From Variovorax terrae (GTDB lineage: Bacteria; Pseudomonadota; Gammaproteobacteria; Burkholderiales; Burkholderiaceae_C), in assembly GCF_022809125.1 (NCBI RefSeq), contig NZ_JALGBI010000001.1:1674001-1738000 (forward strand): a stretch of DNA of 64,000 nucleotides, in the 5' to 3' direction. How positions within the stretch are numbered: position 1 is the first letter of the stretch; every line of letters starts with the position of its first letter. The position numbers and the translations under genes were made by a program. This document shows, piece after piece, positions 16,879-26,386 of this stretch. The notes under the pieces were generated by a model. That model ran no database searches. It was not told the origin of the DNA and saw only the letters and a list, made by a program, of their open reading frames with translations.

Positions 16879-17001
16879 CGCGCCTCGCCGGTCCGCGCCG
16901 CGGGCCGGCCCCCCGGTTTCCCCCAATTGAGATTGTTGAACCACCGCTTTCGCGGGCGGCCAGGAAAGCCGTTGCCCGCGAACCCCGACAAGGATGACCC
17001 C

Positions 17002-18030
17002 ATGACCCAGATCACTTCCGACAGCATCGAAACCGCCGTGCCGTCTGCCCGCTGGTGGCAAGCCCTGCGCAGGCTCGCGCTTGGTGCACTGGTGCTGGCC
17101 GCGCTGGCCTTGATCGCCAGCTTCCTGCTGCTGCCGGTGGCGCGCGCCCAGGGCCAGCCGGCGGCCGAGTTGCGCATCGGCTACCAGAAAGCAGCCAGCC
17201 TGTTCGTGCTGCAGAAGGCGCAGGGCTCGCTGGAAAAGCGCCTGGCGCCGCTGGGCGTGGGCGTGAAGTGGGTCGAGTTCCCGGCCGGCCCGCAGCTGCT
17301 CGAAGGGCTGAACGTCGGCGCGATCGACGTTGGCTACGTGGGCGAGGCGCCGCCGATCTTCGCGCAGGCCGCGGGCGCGAAGTTCGTCTACATCGGCCAC
17401 GACCCGGCCGCGCCGCAGGCCGAGGCCCTGCTGGTGCCCAGGGATTCGGCGATCCGCTCGGTGGCCGAGCTCAAGGGCCGCAAGGTGGCGCTCAACAAGG
17501 GCAGCAACGTGCACTACCTGCTGGTGCGCCTGCTCGAGAAGCACGGCCTGAAGCTCGGCGACATCCAGCCCGTCTACCTCGCGCCGGCCGATGCGCGCGC
17601 CGCCTTCGAGAGCCGCAGCGTGGACGCCTGGGTGATCTGGGACCCGTTCGCCGCCGCGGCCGAGAAGGCCATCGGCGCGCGCGTGCTGGCCGACGGCCGC
17701 GGCGTGGTCAACAACTACCAGTACTACCTGGGCGAGCGCCGCTTCGTGGGCCGCCACCCGTGGGTGATCCAGGCGCTGTTCGACGACTCGGTAGAGCAGG
17801 GCATCTGGCTCAAGAAGAACCTGCGCCAGGCGGCCGAGCTGATCGCGCCGCTGCAGGGGCTACCGGTGGACGTGGTCGAGCTGAGCCTGCGCCGCTACGA
17901 GTTCAACGTGCAGCCCGTGTCCGCTGGCGTGATCGCCGACCAGCAGCAGATCGCCGACACCTTCTTCGACCTCCGCCTGATCCCCAAGGCCATCGCCGTG
18001 CGCGAAGCCGCCTGGACCGACCCGCGCTGA
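17002..18030 (+). CDS. ssuA: Aliphatic sulfonate-binding protein SsuA, paralog 1
   Basis: Periplasmic receptor of the sulfonate importer, 342 residues. A long leader (QALRRLALGALVLAALALIA...ARAQ) precedes the mature LRIGYQKAASLFVLQKAQG. Typical SsuA segments are KWVEFPAGPQLLEGLNVGAIDVGYVGEAPPIFAQAAG, KGRKVALNKGSNVHYLLVRLLE and DARAAFESRSVDAWVIWDPF. ATG at 17002 has AAGGATG spaced upstream. The leader is longer than in the next two paralogs. Ligand specificity cannot be told from sequence. Confidence 0.92.
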   Translation: MTQITSDSIETAVPSARWWQALRRLALGALVLAALALIASFLLLPVARAQGQPAAELRIGYQKAASLFVLQKAQGSLEKRLAPLGVGVKWVEFPAGPQLLEGLNVGAIDVGYVGEAPPIFAQAAGAKFVYIGHDPAAPQAEALLVPRDSAIRSVAELKGRKVALNKGSNVHYLLVRLLEKHGLKLGDIQPVYLAPADARAAFESRSVDAWVIWDPFAAAAEKAIGARVLADGRGVVNNYQYYLGERRFVGRHPWVIQALFDDSVEQGIWLKKNLRQAAELIAPLQGLPVDVVELSLRRYEFNVQPVSAGVIADQQQIADTFFDLRLIPKAIAVREAAWTDPR

Positions 18031-18062
18031 GCGCGTACCTCTTTTTTTCAGGACCAATCCTC

Positions 18063-19031
18063 ATGAATACCTCCCTGTTTCGCAAGCGCCGCGACCTGCT
18101 GCTCGGCGGCCTGTCGGGCCTGGCCGCGGCCACCCTGCCGGCCGTGGCCGTGCACGCCCAGGCGCCCCAGCGCCAACTCCGCATCGGCCACCAGAAGGGC
18201 TTCCTGAGCCTGCTCAAGGGCCGCGGCACGCTCGAAAAGCGCCTCGCGCCGCTCGGCGTCTCGCTCAAGTGGACCGAGTTCACGGCCGGGCCGGTGCAGC
18301 TCGAAGCGCTCAACGTCGGCTCGATCGACTTCGGCGACGTGGGCGAGGCCCCGCCCATCTTCGCCCAGGCGGCCGGCGCCTCGCTGGCCTATGTGGCGGC
18401 CACCGTGCCGCGCCCCTCGGCCGAGGCCGTGCTGGTGCCGCGCGGCTCGCCGCTGCGCAGCGTGGCCGACCTCAAGGGCCGCAAGATCGCGCTCAACAAG
18501 GGCAGCAACGTGCACTACCTGCTGGTGCAGCTGCTGGAGAAGGCCCATGTGGCCTACAGCGAGGTCAACCCGGTCTGGCTGCCGCCGGCCGATGCGCGCG
18601 CCGCCTTCGAGAAAGGCGCGGTCGATGCCTGGGTGATCTGGGACCCGTTCCTCGCGGCGGCCGAGAAGACGCTGGACGCGCGCATCCTGGCCGACGGCCG
18701 CGGCGTGGTGAACAACCGCGCCTACTACTTCTCCTCGCTCGACTACGCGGCGCGCCATCCCGACGTGCTGGCCATCGTCATCGAGGAGATCGACCGCATC
18801 GACAACTGGGCCGCGGCCCACCGCGGCGACTTGGCCGCCGAGCTGGCGCCGCTGTTCGGCATTCCCCGGCCCATCGTGGAGCTGTCGGTGGGGCGCTCGG
18901 CCTACGGCACGGGCCCGGTCACGCGGGCCATCCTGGCCGAGCAGCAGCGCATTGCCGACGTCTTCTTCGAGCTGCGGCTGATTCCCCGAAGGATCAACGT
19001 GCTGGACGCCGCGCCGGCTGGCCTCGCCTGA
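18063..19031 (+). CDS. ssuA: Aliphatic sulfonate-binding protein SsuA, paralog 2
   Basis: Second receptor, 322 residues, 32 bp after paralog 1. The signal RKRRDLLLGGLSGLAAATLP is Tat-like. The mature part LRIGHQKGFLSLLKGRGTLEKRL differs from paralog 1 at the start of lobe one, while KGRKIALNKGSNVHYLLVQLLE and DARAAFEKGAVDAWVIWDPF are almost the same. The divergence around the first lobe suggests a different sulfonate or sulfate ester. It ends FFELRLIPRRINVLDA, the conserved tail. Confidence 0.92.
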   Translation: MNTSLFRKRRDLLLGGLSGLAAATLPAVAVHAQAPQRQLRIGHQKGFLSLLKGRGTLEKRLAPLGVSLKWTEFTAGPVQLEALNVGSIDFGDVGEAPPIFAQAAGASLAYVAATVPRPSAEAVLVPRGSPLRSVADLKGRKIALNKGSNVHYLLVQLLEKAHVAYSEVNPVWLPPADARAAFEKGAVDAWVIWDPFLAAAEKTLDARILADGRGVVNNRAYYFSSLDYAARHPDVLAIVIEEIDRIDNWAAAHRGDLAAELAPLFGIPRPIVELSVGRSAYGTGPVTRAILAEQQRIADVFFELRLIPRRINVLDAAPAGLA

Positions 19032-19062
19032 CGCGCCGGTCCATTTCCCCAAGGAGCTTTTC

Positions 19063-20097
19063 ATGAACGCAGGACATCCCTTGCCGATCCACACGCCCGT
19101 GCGCCGCCGCCTGCTGCAGGTGCTGGCCCTGACCGCCGCGTCCTGGAGCCTGTCGGCGCCCATCGCGCTGGCGCAGCCGGCGCTGGCCGGCGAGAAGCCG
19201 CCGGAGCAGTTGCGCATCGGCTACCAGAAATCGGCCGTCAACCTGGTGGTGGCCAAGCAGTCGGGCTGGCTGGAGAAGCGGCTGCCCCAGACCCGGGTGT
19301 CGTGGATCGAGTTTCCGGCCGGCCCGCAGCTGCTGGAGGCCCTGGCCGTCGGCAGCCTGGAGTTCGGGCTGACTGGCGATTCGCCGCCGGTGTTCGCGCA
19401 GGCCGCTGGCAAGGACCTGGTCTACGTCGGCGCGGAGCCGCCCAAGCCCGACAGTTCGGCCATCCTGACGCTGAAGGACTCGCCGCTGCGCACGCTGGCC
19501 GACCTCAAGGGCCGCAAGGTGGCGCTGCAGAAGGGCTCGAGCGCGCACTACCTGCTGGTGCGCGCGGTGGAGAAGGCCGGGCTGCAGTGGAGCGACATCC
19601 AGCCGGTCTACCTCGCGCCGGCCGATGCACGCGCCGCCTTCGAGCGCGGCAGCGTCGACGCCTGGGCCATCTGGGACCCGTTCTACACCGCCACCGAACT
19701 CGCGATCGCGCCGCGCGCGCTGGCCACCGGGCGCGAGCTGTCGGGCAACAACTCGTTCTACCTGGCCTCGCGCCCGTTCGCGACGCGGCACGCGCAGACC
19801 CTTGCCGTGCTGTTCGAGGAGCTGACGCGGGCCGACCGCCTGGTGCAGGAGAACCGCAAGGAGGCGATCAAGCTGATCGCCGATTTCAGCGGCCTGGACG
19901 CCGGCGTGGTCAGCCTTTTTCTGCAGCGCCGCCCGAAGTCGCCGGTCGGGCCCCTGAGCGCGCAGACCGTGGCTGACCAGCAGCGCGTGGCCGACGCCTT
20001 CCTGCGGCTCGGCCTGATTCCCAAACCCGTCGCGGTGGCGCAGATCGTCTGGCGCCCCGACGGCGTGCGCCTGGCGCAGGCCGCACGCAGCAACTAA
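19063..20097 (+). CDS. ssuA: Aliphatic sulfonate-binding protein SsuA, paralog 3
   Basis: Third receptor, 344 residues, 31 bp after paralog 2. Signal region VRRRLLQVLALTAASWSLSAPIALAQP. The lobe-one segments are LRIGYQKSAVNLVVAKQSGWLEKRL and LEFGLTGDSPPVFAQAAG; the shared core reads KGRKVALQKGSSAHYLLVRAVE and DARAAFERGSVDAWAIWDPF. The N-to-Q and N-to-S changes in the GSNVH loop set it apart from the other two. It precedes ssuD directly and may be the ancestral operon member. Confidence 0.92.
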   Translation: MNAGHPLPIHTPVRRRLLQVLALTAASWSLSAPIALAQPALAGEKPPEQLRIGYQKSAVNLVVAKQSGWLEKRLPQTRVSWIEFPAGPQLLEALAVGSLEFGLTGDSPPVFAQAAGKDLVYVGAEPPKPDSSAILTLKDSPLRTLADLKGRKVALQKGSSAHYLLVRAVEKAGLQWSDIQPVYLAPADARAAFERGSVDAWAIWDPFYTATELAIAPRALATGRELSGNNSFYLASRPFATRHAQTLAVLFEELTRADRLVQENRKEAIKLIADFSGLDAGVVSLFLQRRPKSPVGPLSAQTVADQQRVADAFLRLGLIPKPVAVAQIVWRPDGVRLAQAARSN

Positions 20098-20106
20098 GGA
20101 GTGCTC

Positions 20107-21273
20107 ATGCAAGTGTTCTGGTTCATTCCCACCCACGGCGACAGCCGCTATCTCGGCACCGCCGAGGGCGCCCGCGAAGTCAACCTCGACTACCTCAAGC
20201 AGGTGGCCGTGGCCGCCGACAGCCTGGGCTACGAGGGCGTGCTGATTCCCACCGGCCGTTCGTGCGAAGACCCCTGGGTGATCGCCTCGAGCCTGCTGCC
20301 GGTGACGCGGCGCCTGAAGTTCCTGGTGGCGGTGCGCCCCGGGCTGCACCAGCCCAGCCTGGCGGCGCGCATGGCCGCCACCTTCGACCGCCTGTCGGGC
20401 GGGCGGCTGCTGATCAACCTCGTGACCGGCGGCGACCAGACCGAGCTCGAAGGCGACGGCGTCTACCTCGACCACGCGCAACGCTACGAGCAGTCGGCCG
20501 AGTTCATCCGCATCTGGCGCGAGATCCTCACGCGCAGCCATGCGGGGCGGCCGTTCGACTACGAGGGGCAGCACCTGAGCGTCAAGGGCGCGAAGCTGCT
20601 GTTTCCGCCGGTGCAGGCGCCGCATCCGCCGGTGTATTTCGGCGGCTCGTCGCCCGCGGCGCACGAGCTCGCGGCCGAGCAGGTCGATGCCTACCTGACC
20701 TGGGGCGAGCCGCCCGCCGAGGTGGCGAAGAAAGTGGCCGACGTGCGCGCACGCGCCGCACGCCACGGTCGTAGCGTGCGCTTCGGCATCCGGCTGCACG
20801 TGATCGTGCGCGAAACCGAGGAGCAGGCCTGGCAGGCCGCCGACAGCCTGATCAGCCGGCTCGACGACGACACCGTGATCCGCGCCCAGGCCGCGTTCTC
20901 GCGCATGGACTCGGAAGGCCAGCGCCGCATGGCCGCGCTGCACGCCGGCGGCAAGAAGAGAACCCGGGCCGACCTGGAGATCAGCCCCAACCTGTGGGCC
21001 GGCGTGGGCCTGGTGCGCGGCGGCGCGGGCACGGCGCTGGTGGGCGACCCGAAGACGGTGGCGGCGCGCATCGAGGAATACGCCGAGCTCGGGCTCGACA
21101 CCTTCGTGCTGTCGGGCTACCCGCACCTGGAGGAGGCCTACCGCTTCGCCGAGCTGGTGTTTCCGCGGCTGCCGCGCCGGCTGCGCGAGACGCTGCCGGG
21201 CCAGGCCCTGAGCGGGCCGTTCGGCGAGGTGGTGGCGCACCAGTACGCGCCGTCGCGGGTCTCGCAAAGCTGA
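20107..21273 (+). CDS. ssuD: FMNH2-dependent alkanesulfonate monooxygenase SsuD
   Basis: Cleaves the C-S bond of alkanesulfonates to sulfite and aldehyde in the cytosol; 388 residues. A bacterial-luciferase-like TIM barrel begins [17 protein letters not shown], followed by [15 protein letters not shown] with the SsuD-conserved Cys, then [45 protein letters not shown] lies just before the ATG at 20107, so that start is preferred to a GTG 6 bp earlier. The sulfite product enters the CysI step encoded at 7.9-9.8 kb. Confidence 0.95.
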   Translation: MQVFWFIPTHGDSRYLGTAEGAREVNLDYLKQVAVAADSLGYEGVLIPTGRSCEDPWVIASSLLPVTRRLKFLVAVRPGLHQPSLAARMAATFDRLSGGRLLINLVTGGDQTELEGDGVYLDHAQRYEQSAEFIRIWREILTRSHAGRPFDYEGQHLSVKGAKLLFPPVQAPHPPVYFGGSSPAAHELAAEQVDAYLTWGEPPAEVAKKVADVRARAARHGRSVRFGIRLHVIVRETEEQAWQAADSLISRLDDDTVIRAQAAFSRMDSEGQRRMAALHAGGKKRTRADLEISPNLWAGVGLVRGGAGTALVGDPKTVAARIEEYAELGLDTFVLSGYPHLEEAYRFAELVFPRLPRRLRETLPGQALSGPFGEVVAHQYAPSRVSQS

Positions 21274-21290
21274 GCGAAAGGAAGCAACTC

Positions 21291-21665
21291 ATGAGCATCC
21301 ATGCCATCAGCCATGTGCAACTGGCGTTTCCCGCGGGCGAAGAGGCCGAGGTGCGCCGCTTCTACGGCACGCTGGTCGGCCTGACCGAGCTGCGCCAGCC
21401 GGCCGCCGGCACGCTGCGCTTCGTCGCCGGCCGCCAGCGCGTCGACCTGATCCCGACCGAGAACTGGCGTCCGCCGCCGGCCGTCTCGCACCTGGCCTTC
21501 GAGGTGCAGGACCTGCCGCAGCTGCGCAGCCGGCTGCTGGCCGCGCAACTGGCCCTCGAAGAGAGCCGGCCGCTGCCGGGCTACCTGCGCTTCTACGTGC
21601 GCGACCCGGCCGGCAACCAGCTTGAATTCCTTGAACCCGACCCTTTCCAGGTGAGTACCGTATGA
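21291..21665 (+). CDS. VOC (glyoxalase-like) family protein embedded in the ssu operon
   Basis: Small protein of 124 residues with one VOC unit of two beta-alpha-beta-beta-beta modules. It begins MSIHAISHVQLAFPAGEEAEVRRFYGTLVGL, and the second module is VSHLAFEVQDLPQL...GYLRFYVRDPAGNQLEFLEP. Candidate metal ligands are the first His and the late Glu in NQLEFLE. GAAAGGAAG lies before the ATG. Its stop overlaps the ssuC start (ATGA), so it is translated with the transporter. A role in sulfonate metabolism is inferred from this coupling; the substrate is unknown. Confidence 0.9.
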   Translation: MSIHAISHVQLAFPAGEEAEVRRFYGTLVGLTELRQPAAGTLRFVAGRQRVDLIPTENWRPPPAVSHLAFEVQDLPQLRSRLLAAQLALEESRPLPGYLRFYVRDPAGNQLEFLEPDPFQVSTV

Positions 21666-22558
21666 CCCAGCCGCTGCGTGAGATCCAGGTGACGCCCCTG
21701 CCCGACGTGGTGGAGGCGCCGGGCTTCGGCTTCCTGCCCCTGAAGGCCGCCTGGCCGTTCCCGTGGGCCGCGCTGGCCGCGTTCGGGCAGGCCGTGGCGC
21801 TGCGCCTGCTGCCCTGGCTGCTGCCCGTGGGCCTGGTGGCGCTGTGGCAGGCGGCCTCGTCGCTGGGCTGGCTGTCCACGCGGGTGCTGCCGGCGCCGGC
21901 GGAGGTGCTCAAGGCGGCCTGGGCGCTGGCGCTGTCGGGCGAGCTGTGGACGCACGTGAAGGTGAGCGCCGGCCGCGCGCTGGCTGGGCTGGCCGTGGGC
22001 GGCGGGCTGGGCCTGCTGCTGGGGCTGCTCACGGGCTCGCTGCGCTTCTTCGAGACGCTGCTCGATTCGAGCATCCAGATGGTGCGCAACATCCCGGCGC
22101 TGGCGCTGATCCCGCTGGTGATCCTGTGGTTCGGCATCGACGAGTCGGCCAAGCTGTTCCTGATCGCGGTGTCGGTGTTCTTCCCGATCTACCTCAACAC
22201 CTTCCACGGCATCCGCAACGTGGACCCGGGGCTGATCGAGATGGGGCGCACCTACGGGCTCTCGCGCTGGCAGCTCTACCGCCAGGTCATCCTGCCCGGC
22301 GCGCTGTCGTCCATCCTGGTGGGCCTGCGCTTCTCGCTCGGGCTGATGTGGGTGATCCTGATCGTGGCCGAGACCATCTCGGCGCAATCGGGCATCGGCT
22401 ACCTCACGATGAACGCGCGCGAATTCCTGCAGACCGACGTGGTGCTGGTGGGCATCCTGCTCTACGCGCTGCTCGGCAAGCTGGCCGACATGTTCGCCCG
22501 CGGGCTGGAGCGCTGGTGGCTGCGCTGGCACCCGGGCTACCAGGCCGTTGGCACCTGA
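21662..22558 (+). CDS. ssuC: Sulfonate ABC transporter permease SsuC
   Basis: Inner-membrane permease of 298 residues with six predicted helices. Residues 1-45 form a longer N-terminal cytoplasmic arm than is usual. The ATPase-docking EAA loop is [25 protein letters not shown], followed by [28 protein letters not shown], typical of the SsuC/TauC group. It begins inside the VOC gene stop and ends 14 bp before ssuB. Confidence 0.94.
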   Translation: MTQPLREIQVTPLPDVVEAPGFGFLPLKAAWPFPWAALAAFGQAVALRLLPWLLPVGLVALWQAASSLGWLSTRVLPAPAEVLKAAWALALSGELWTHVKVSAGRALAGLAVGGGLGLLLGLLTGSLRFFETLLDSSIQMVRNIPALALIPLVILWFGIDESAKLFLIAVSVFFPIYLNTFHGIRNVDPGLIEMGRTYGLSRWQLYRQVILPGALSSILVGLRFSLGLMWVILIVAETISAQSGIGYLTMNAREFLQTDVVLVGILLYALLGKLADMFARGLERWWLRWHPGYQAVGT

Positions 22559-22572
22559 AACGAGGAACCGCC

Positions 22573-23400
22573 ATGACACTCACCACTTCACTCACCGCTT
22601 CCCAGCCAGCCGCCGCGGGCGGCGTGCGCATCGAGATCCAGGGCCTGACCAAGCGCTACGGCGCGCGCGAGGTGCTACGCCAGGCGCAGATCGCCATCGA
22701 GCCCGGCCAGTTCGTCGCCATCGTGGGCCGCAGCGGCTGCGGCAAGAGCACGCTGCTGCGCCTGGTGGCCGGGCTCGAGCCGGCCACGGGCGGCAGCCTG
22801 CGCATCGACGGCCAGGCCGCGGACGGCCTGCGCGAGGACACGCGCATCATGTTCCAGGACTCGCGCCTGCTGCCCTGGCGCCGCGTGATCGACAACGTGA
22901 CGCTGGGCCTGCCGCCCGGGCGGCGCGCGGCCGCCGCGGACGTGCTGGCGCAGGTCGGCCTGGCCGACCGCCAGGCCGACTGGCCGGCCCGGCTCTCGGG
23001 CGGCCAGCGCCAGCGCGTGGCCCTGGCCCGCGCGCTGGTGCACCACCCGCGCCTGCTGCTGCTCGACGAGCCGCTGGGCGCGCTCGACGCGCTCACGCGC
23101 ATCGAGATGCACCGCCTGATCGAGGGCCTGTGGCAGCGCCACGGCTTCACCGCGCTGCTGGTCACGCACGACGTGCAGGAGGCCGTGGCGCTGGCCGATC
23201 GCGTGATCCTGATCGAGGACGGGCGGATCGCGCTGGACGAAACCATCGCCCTGGCGCGCCCGCGCTCGCAGGGCGACGCCGCCTTCGCCGCGATCGAGAA
23301 ACGCATCCTCGACCGCGTGCTGCAGCAGCCCGGGCGCGAACCGCCGGCCGATCCCTCATGGCCCGCGCCACCGGCCCATGGCCTGCGCTGGGCCGTCTGA
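22573..23400 (+). CDS. ssuB: Sulfonate ABC transporter ATP-binding protein SsuB
   Basis: ATPase that drives sulfonate import, 275 residues. Walker [10 protein letters not shown] (about 50-58), Q-loop [13 protein letters not shown], signature [15 protein letters not shown], Walker [13 protein letters not shown] and the H-loop [14 protein letters not shown] are all present. GAGGAACC precedes the ATG at 22573. A hairpin repeat copy begins directly after the stop and separates it from ssuF. Confidence 0.95.
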   Translation: MTLTTSLTASQPAAAGGVRIEIQGLTKRYGAREVLRQAQIAIEPGQFVAIVGRSGCGKSTLLRLVAGLEPATGGSLRIDGQAADGLREDTRIMFQDSRLLPWRRVIDNVTLGLPPGRRAAAADVLAQVGLADRQADWPARLSGGQRQRVALARALVHHPRLLLLDEPLGALDALTRIEMHRLIEGLWQRHGFTALLVTHDVQEAVALADRVILIEDGRIALDETIALARPRSQGDAAFAAIEKRILDRVLQQPGREPPADPSWPAPPAHGLRWAV

Positions 23401-23463
23401 AATGAATGAAAACCGGCGGAGGTCCGCGCCGTGGGGTCATTTTTTGCTATCAATTCAGTAGTA
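23401..23463 (+). repeat. Dispersed hairpin repeat, copy E
   Basis: Begins AATGAATGAAAACCGGCGGA, runs through GGTCCGCGCC and GGGGTCATTTTTT, and ends GCTAT-CAATTCA-GTAGT. It starts one base after the ssuB stop codon. Confidence 0.78.
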
Positions 23464-23494
23464 AACCCGAATTTCAACCAGGAGTATCTTCACC

Positions 23495-23710
23495 ATGTCC
23501 ATTCAAGCCATCAATGTCCGCAACCAGTTCCGCGGCAAGGTCAAGGAAATCATCCGGGGCGACGTCGTGTCCGAAGTCGACGTCGAGACGCCCTGGGGCA
23601 TCGTCACCTCCGTCATCACCACGCGCTCGGTGGACGAGCTCGCCCTGGCGCCGGGCTCGGAGGTGGTGGCGCTCGTCAAATCGACCGAGGTGTCGATCGC
23701 CAAGCTGTGA
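23495..23710 (+). CDS. ssuF: Molybdopterin-binding-like (Mop/TOBE) protein SsuF
   Basis: Single Mop domain of 71 residues: MSIQAINVRNQFRGKVKEI, then VVSEVDVETPWGIVTSVITT and LAPGSEVVALVKSTEVSIAKL. In pseudomonads ssuF of this type is the last gene of the ssuEADCBF operon and is needed for sulfonate use, by an unclear mechanism (established knowledge). Here it also closes the ssu run, 94 bp after ssuB. Ligand (molybdate or another oxyanion) is not determined by the sequence. Confidence 0.92.
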   Translation: MSIQAINVRNQFRGKVKEIIRGDVVSEVDVETPWGIVTSVITTRSVDELALAPGSEVVALVKSTEVSIAKL

Positions 23711-23725
23711 GGGCGCTACGATAGC

Positions 23726-23759
23726 GAGGGCCGTCGTGGCGCGCTGCGCCATGGCCCTC
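23726..23759 (+). terminator. Hairpin between ssuF and metY, possible terminator
   Basis: An outer stem GAGGGCC / GGCCCTC encloses an inner stem GGCGC / GCGCC. A pyrimidine-rich, T-containing stretch (CTCCTTTCTTC) follows, but there is no clean T run. It may end or attenuate ssu transcription before metY. Confidence 0.45.
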
Positions 23760-23806
23760 CTCCTTTCTTCATTCATTGTTTTTCCCTCAACCTGAAACCT
23801 ATCGAC

Positions 23807-25105
23807 ATGTCCGATCAATGGAAGTTTGAAACCCGCTCAGTGCACGCCGGCTACTCGCCCGACCCCACCACCAAGGCCGTGGCCGTGCCGCTGTACCAGA
23901 CGGTGGCCTATGCCTTCGACAGCGCGCAGCATGGCGCCGACCTGTTCGACCTCAAGGTGCCGGGCAACATCTACACCCGCATCATGAACCCGACCACCGA
24001 CGTGCTGGAACAGCGCGTCGCGGCGCTCGAAGGCGGCATCGCAGCGCTGGCGCTGGCCTCGGGCATGGCGGCCATCACCGCTGCCATCCAGACCATCGCC
24101 GAGGCGGGCGACAACATCGTTTCGGCCAGCACGCTGTATGGCGGCACCTACAACCTGTTCGCGCACACCTTTCCGCAGCAGGGCATCGAGGTGCGCTTTG
24201 CCGACCCGCGCGACCCGGCCGGCTTCGCTGCGCTGATCGATGCGCGCACCAAGGCCGTGTTCTGCGAATCGGTCGGCAACCCGCTGGGCAACGTGACCGA
24301 CATCGCCGCGCTGGCCCAGGTGGCGCACCAGCATGGCGTGCCGCTGATCGTGGACAACACCGTGCCCAGCCCCTACCTGTGCCGCCCGATCGAGCATGGC
24401 GCCGACATCGTGGTGCACGCGCTCACCAAGTACATGAACGGCCATGGCAACAGCATCGGCGGCGTGATCGTGGACAGCGGCAAGTTCCCATGGGCCGAGC
24501 ACAAGGCGCGCTTCCCGCGCCTGAACGAGCCCGACGTGAGCTACCACGGCGTGGTCTACACCGAAGCCCTGGGCGCTGCCGCCTACATCGGCCGCGCGCG
24601 GGTCGTGCCGCTGCGCAACATGGGCGCGGCGTTGTCGCCGTTCAACGCCTGGCTGACGCTGCAAGGCATCGAGACCCTGCCGCTGCGCATGGACCGCATC
24701 TGCGCCAGCAGCCAGGCGCTGGCCGAGTTCCTGCAGCAGCATCCGAAGGTGGAGTGGGTGCGCTACGCGGGCCTGCCCGACCACCCGGACCACGCGCTGG
24801 TGCGGCGCCAGATGGGCGGCAGGGCCTCGGGCATCCTGTCGTTCAGCCTCAGGAGCGCGGCGGGCGCCGACCCGCGCGCGGCTGGCGCGCGCTTCCTCGA
24901 CGCGCTGCAGCTGTTCACGCGGCTGGTGAACATCGGCGATGCGAAGTCGCTGGCCACGCACCCGGCCTCGACCACGCACCGCCAGCTCGACGCCGGCGAG
25001 CTGGCCAAGGCCGGCGTGAGCGAAGGCATGGTGCGCCTGTCGGTGGGCATCGAGCACATCGACGACCTGCGCGCCGATCTCGAGCAGGCATTGGCCGCCG
25101 TCTGA
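23807..25105 (+). CDS. metY: O-acetylhomoserine sulfhydrylase (aminocarboxypropyltransferase) MetY
   Basis: PLP enzyme that joins sulfide to O-acetylhomoserine, giving homocysteine; 432 residues. The start WKFETRSVHAGYSPDPTTKAVAVPLYQTVAYAF is typical of MetY, followed by YTRIMNPTTDVLEQRVAALEGG and LASGMAAI. The PLP lysine is K208 in VVHALTKYMNGHG. It consumes the sulfide made by CysI, linking the sulfate and sulfonate routes to methionine. A strong terminator follows, so it closes its transcription unit. Confidence 0.94.
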   Translation: MSDQWKFETRSVHAGYSPDPTTKAVAVPLYQTVAYAFDSAQHGADLFDLKVPGNIYTRIMNPTTDVLEQRVAALEGGIAALALASGMAAITAAIQTIAEAGDNIVSASTLYGGTYNLFAHTFPQQGIEVRFADPRDPAGFAALIDARTKAVFCESVGNPLGNVTDIAALAQVAHQHGVPLIVDNTVPSPYLCRPIEHGADIVVHALTKYMNGHGNSIGGVIVDSGKFPWAEHKARFPRLNEPDVSYHGVVYTEALGAAAYIGRARVVPLRNMGAALSPFNAWLTLQGIETLPLRMDRICASSQALAEFLQQHPKVEWVRYAGLPDHPDHALVRRQMGGRASGILSFSLRSAAGADPRAAGARFLDALQLFTRLVNIGDAKSLATHPASTTHRQLDAGELAKAGVSEGMVRLSVGIEHIDDLRADLEQALAAV

Positions 25106-25187
25106 GGCCCAGAAATCGGCGCGAGCCGCGCCTGATCTGATCCTGCGTCCCGCCCCGGCAGGGTAGTGCCGGGTGGGTTGAGCCGAG

Positions 25188-25220
25188 AGCCAGCCGCTGT
25201 CCAGCGGCTGGCTTTTTTTT
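25188..25220 (+). terminator. Rho-independent terminator after metY
   Basis: An 11-12 bp stem AGCCAGCCGCTG / CAGCGGCTGGCT with a very short loop is followed by eight T. It lies 82 bp after the metY stop and insulates the metNIQ operon. Confidence 0.92.
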
Positions 25221-25345
25221 GGCGGATCGCTTATCTGATTTCGTACCTTGCTAGGACGCATTCATTCGTTGGCCGAACGAGGCGCTCTGCCTAGCATGGA
25301 AGGCCTGTTCAACCAGACCCAGGCGCCAACGCAGGGTGCCCTTCC

Positions 25346-26386
25346 ATGATCGAACTCAGCGGCATTTTCCAGACCTATCCCGGACCGAGTGGTCCCGTCG
25401 AGGCCCTGCGCGGCATTGACCTTCATGTGCCGGCCGGCTCGGTCTTCGGCGTCATCGGCCGCTCCGGCGCGGGCAAGAGCTCGCTGGTGCGCACCATCAA
25501 CCTGCTGAACCGCCCCGCCGCGGGGCGGGTGGTGGTGGACGGACGCGAACTCACGCAGCTCTCGGGCGCGGCGCTGCGCGAGGCGCGCAAGGCCATCGGT
25601 ATGGTGTTCCAGCACTTCAACCTGCTGTCCTCGCGCACGGTGTACGGCAACGTGGCGCTGCCGCTGGAGCTGGCGGGCCTGCCGGCGGGCGAGATCCGCG
25701 CCCGCGTCGGGCCGCTGCTGGAGCTGGTGGGCCTGTCCGGCCTGCGCGGGCGCTACCCGGCGCAGATCAGCGGCGGGCAGAAGCAGCGCGTGGGCATCGC
25801 CCGCGCGCTGGCCAGCCGGCCCCGGGTGCTGCTGTCGGACGAGGCCACCTCGGCGCTGGACCCGGAGACCACGCGCTCCATCCTGGCCCTGCTGCAGCAG
25901 ATCAACCGCGAGTTCGGCCTGACCATCGTGCTCATCACGCACCAGATGCAGGTGATCAAGCAGGTGGCCGAGCGCGTGGCCGTGATCGACGCCGGGCGCA
26001 TCGTGGAGCAGGGGCCGGTGCTGCAGGTGTTCACGCAGCCGCAGCACGCCACCACGCGCAGCCTGATCGACGACATCGCGCCGCAGGCGCTGCCGGAGTC
26101 GGTGTTGGCGCGCATCCGCGCGCTGATGGCGCAGCCGCACGAGGGCAGCGCGCGGCTGCTGCGGCTGGCGTTCGCGGGCGAGGGCGCCGACCGGCCGCTG
26201 CTGTCGGACGTGATCCGCCGCTTCGGCATCGACCTGTCCATCGTGCACGGCCAGGTCGACGAGATCCAGGGCCGGCCGTTCGGCTCGCTCGCGGTGTTCG
26301 CGCGCGGCGCGCACGAGCCGCTGCGCCAGGCGGTGTCGCACCTGCGCGGCGCCGGCGTGCAGGTGCAGGAGGTGGCCTATGCCTGA
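25346..26386 (+). CDS. metN: Methionine ABC transporter ATP-binding protein MetN
   Basis: ATPase of the methionine importer, 346 residues. Walker [10 protein letters not shown] (about 39-47), Q-loop [13 protein letters not shown], signature [15 protein letters not shown], Walker [13 protein letters not shown] and H-loop [15 protein letters not shown]. The C-terminal part (about 265-345) is a NIL regulatory domain ([21 protein letters not shown]), which in the family binds methionine to inhibit transport. It overlaps metI by 8 bp. Confidence 0.94.
   Translation: MIELSGIFQTYPGPSGPVEALRGIDLHVPAGSVFGVIGRSGAGKSSLVRTINLLNRPAAGRVVVDGRELTQLSGAALREARKAIGMVFQHFNLLSSRTVYGNVALPLELAGLPAGEIRARVGPLLELVGLSGLRGRYPAQISGGQKQRVGIARALASRPRVLLSDEATSALDPETTRSILALLQQINREFGLTIVLITHQMQVIKQVAERVAVIDAGRIVEQGPVLQVFTQPQHATTRSLIDDIAPQALPESVLARIRALMAQPHEGSARLLRLAFAGEGADRPLLSDVIRRFGIDLSIVHGQVDEIQGRPFGSLAVFARGAHEPLRQAVSHLRGAGVQVQEVAYA

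Noticed and set aside
25221..25345. A methionine or SAM riboswitch upstream of metN
   Set aside because: The gap contains only a short TCGTT/AACGA inverted repeat and no conserved riboswitch core that I recognise.
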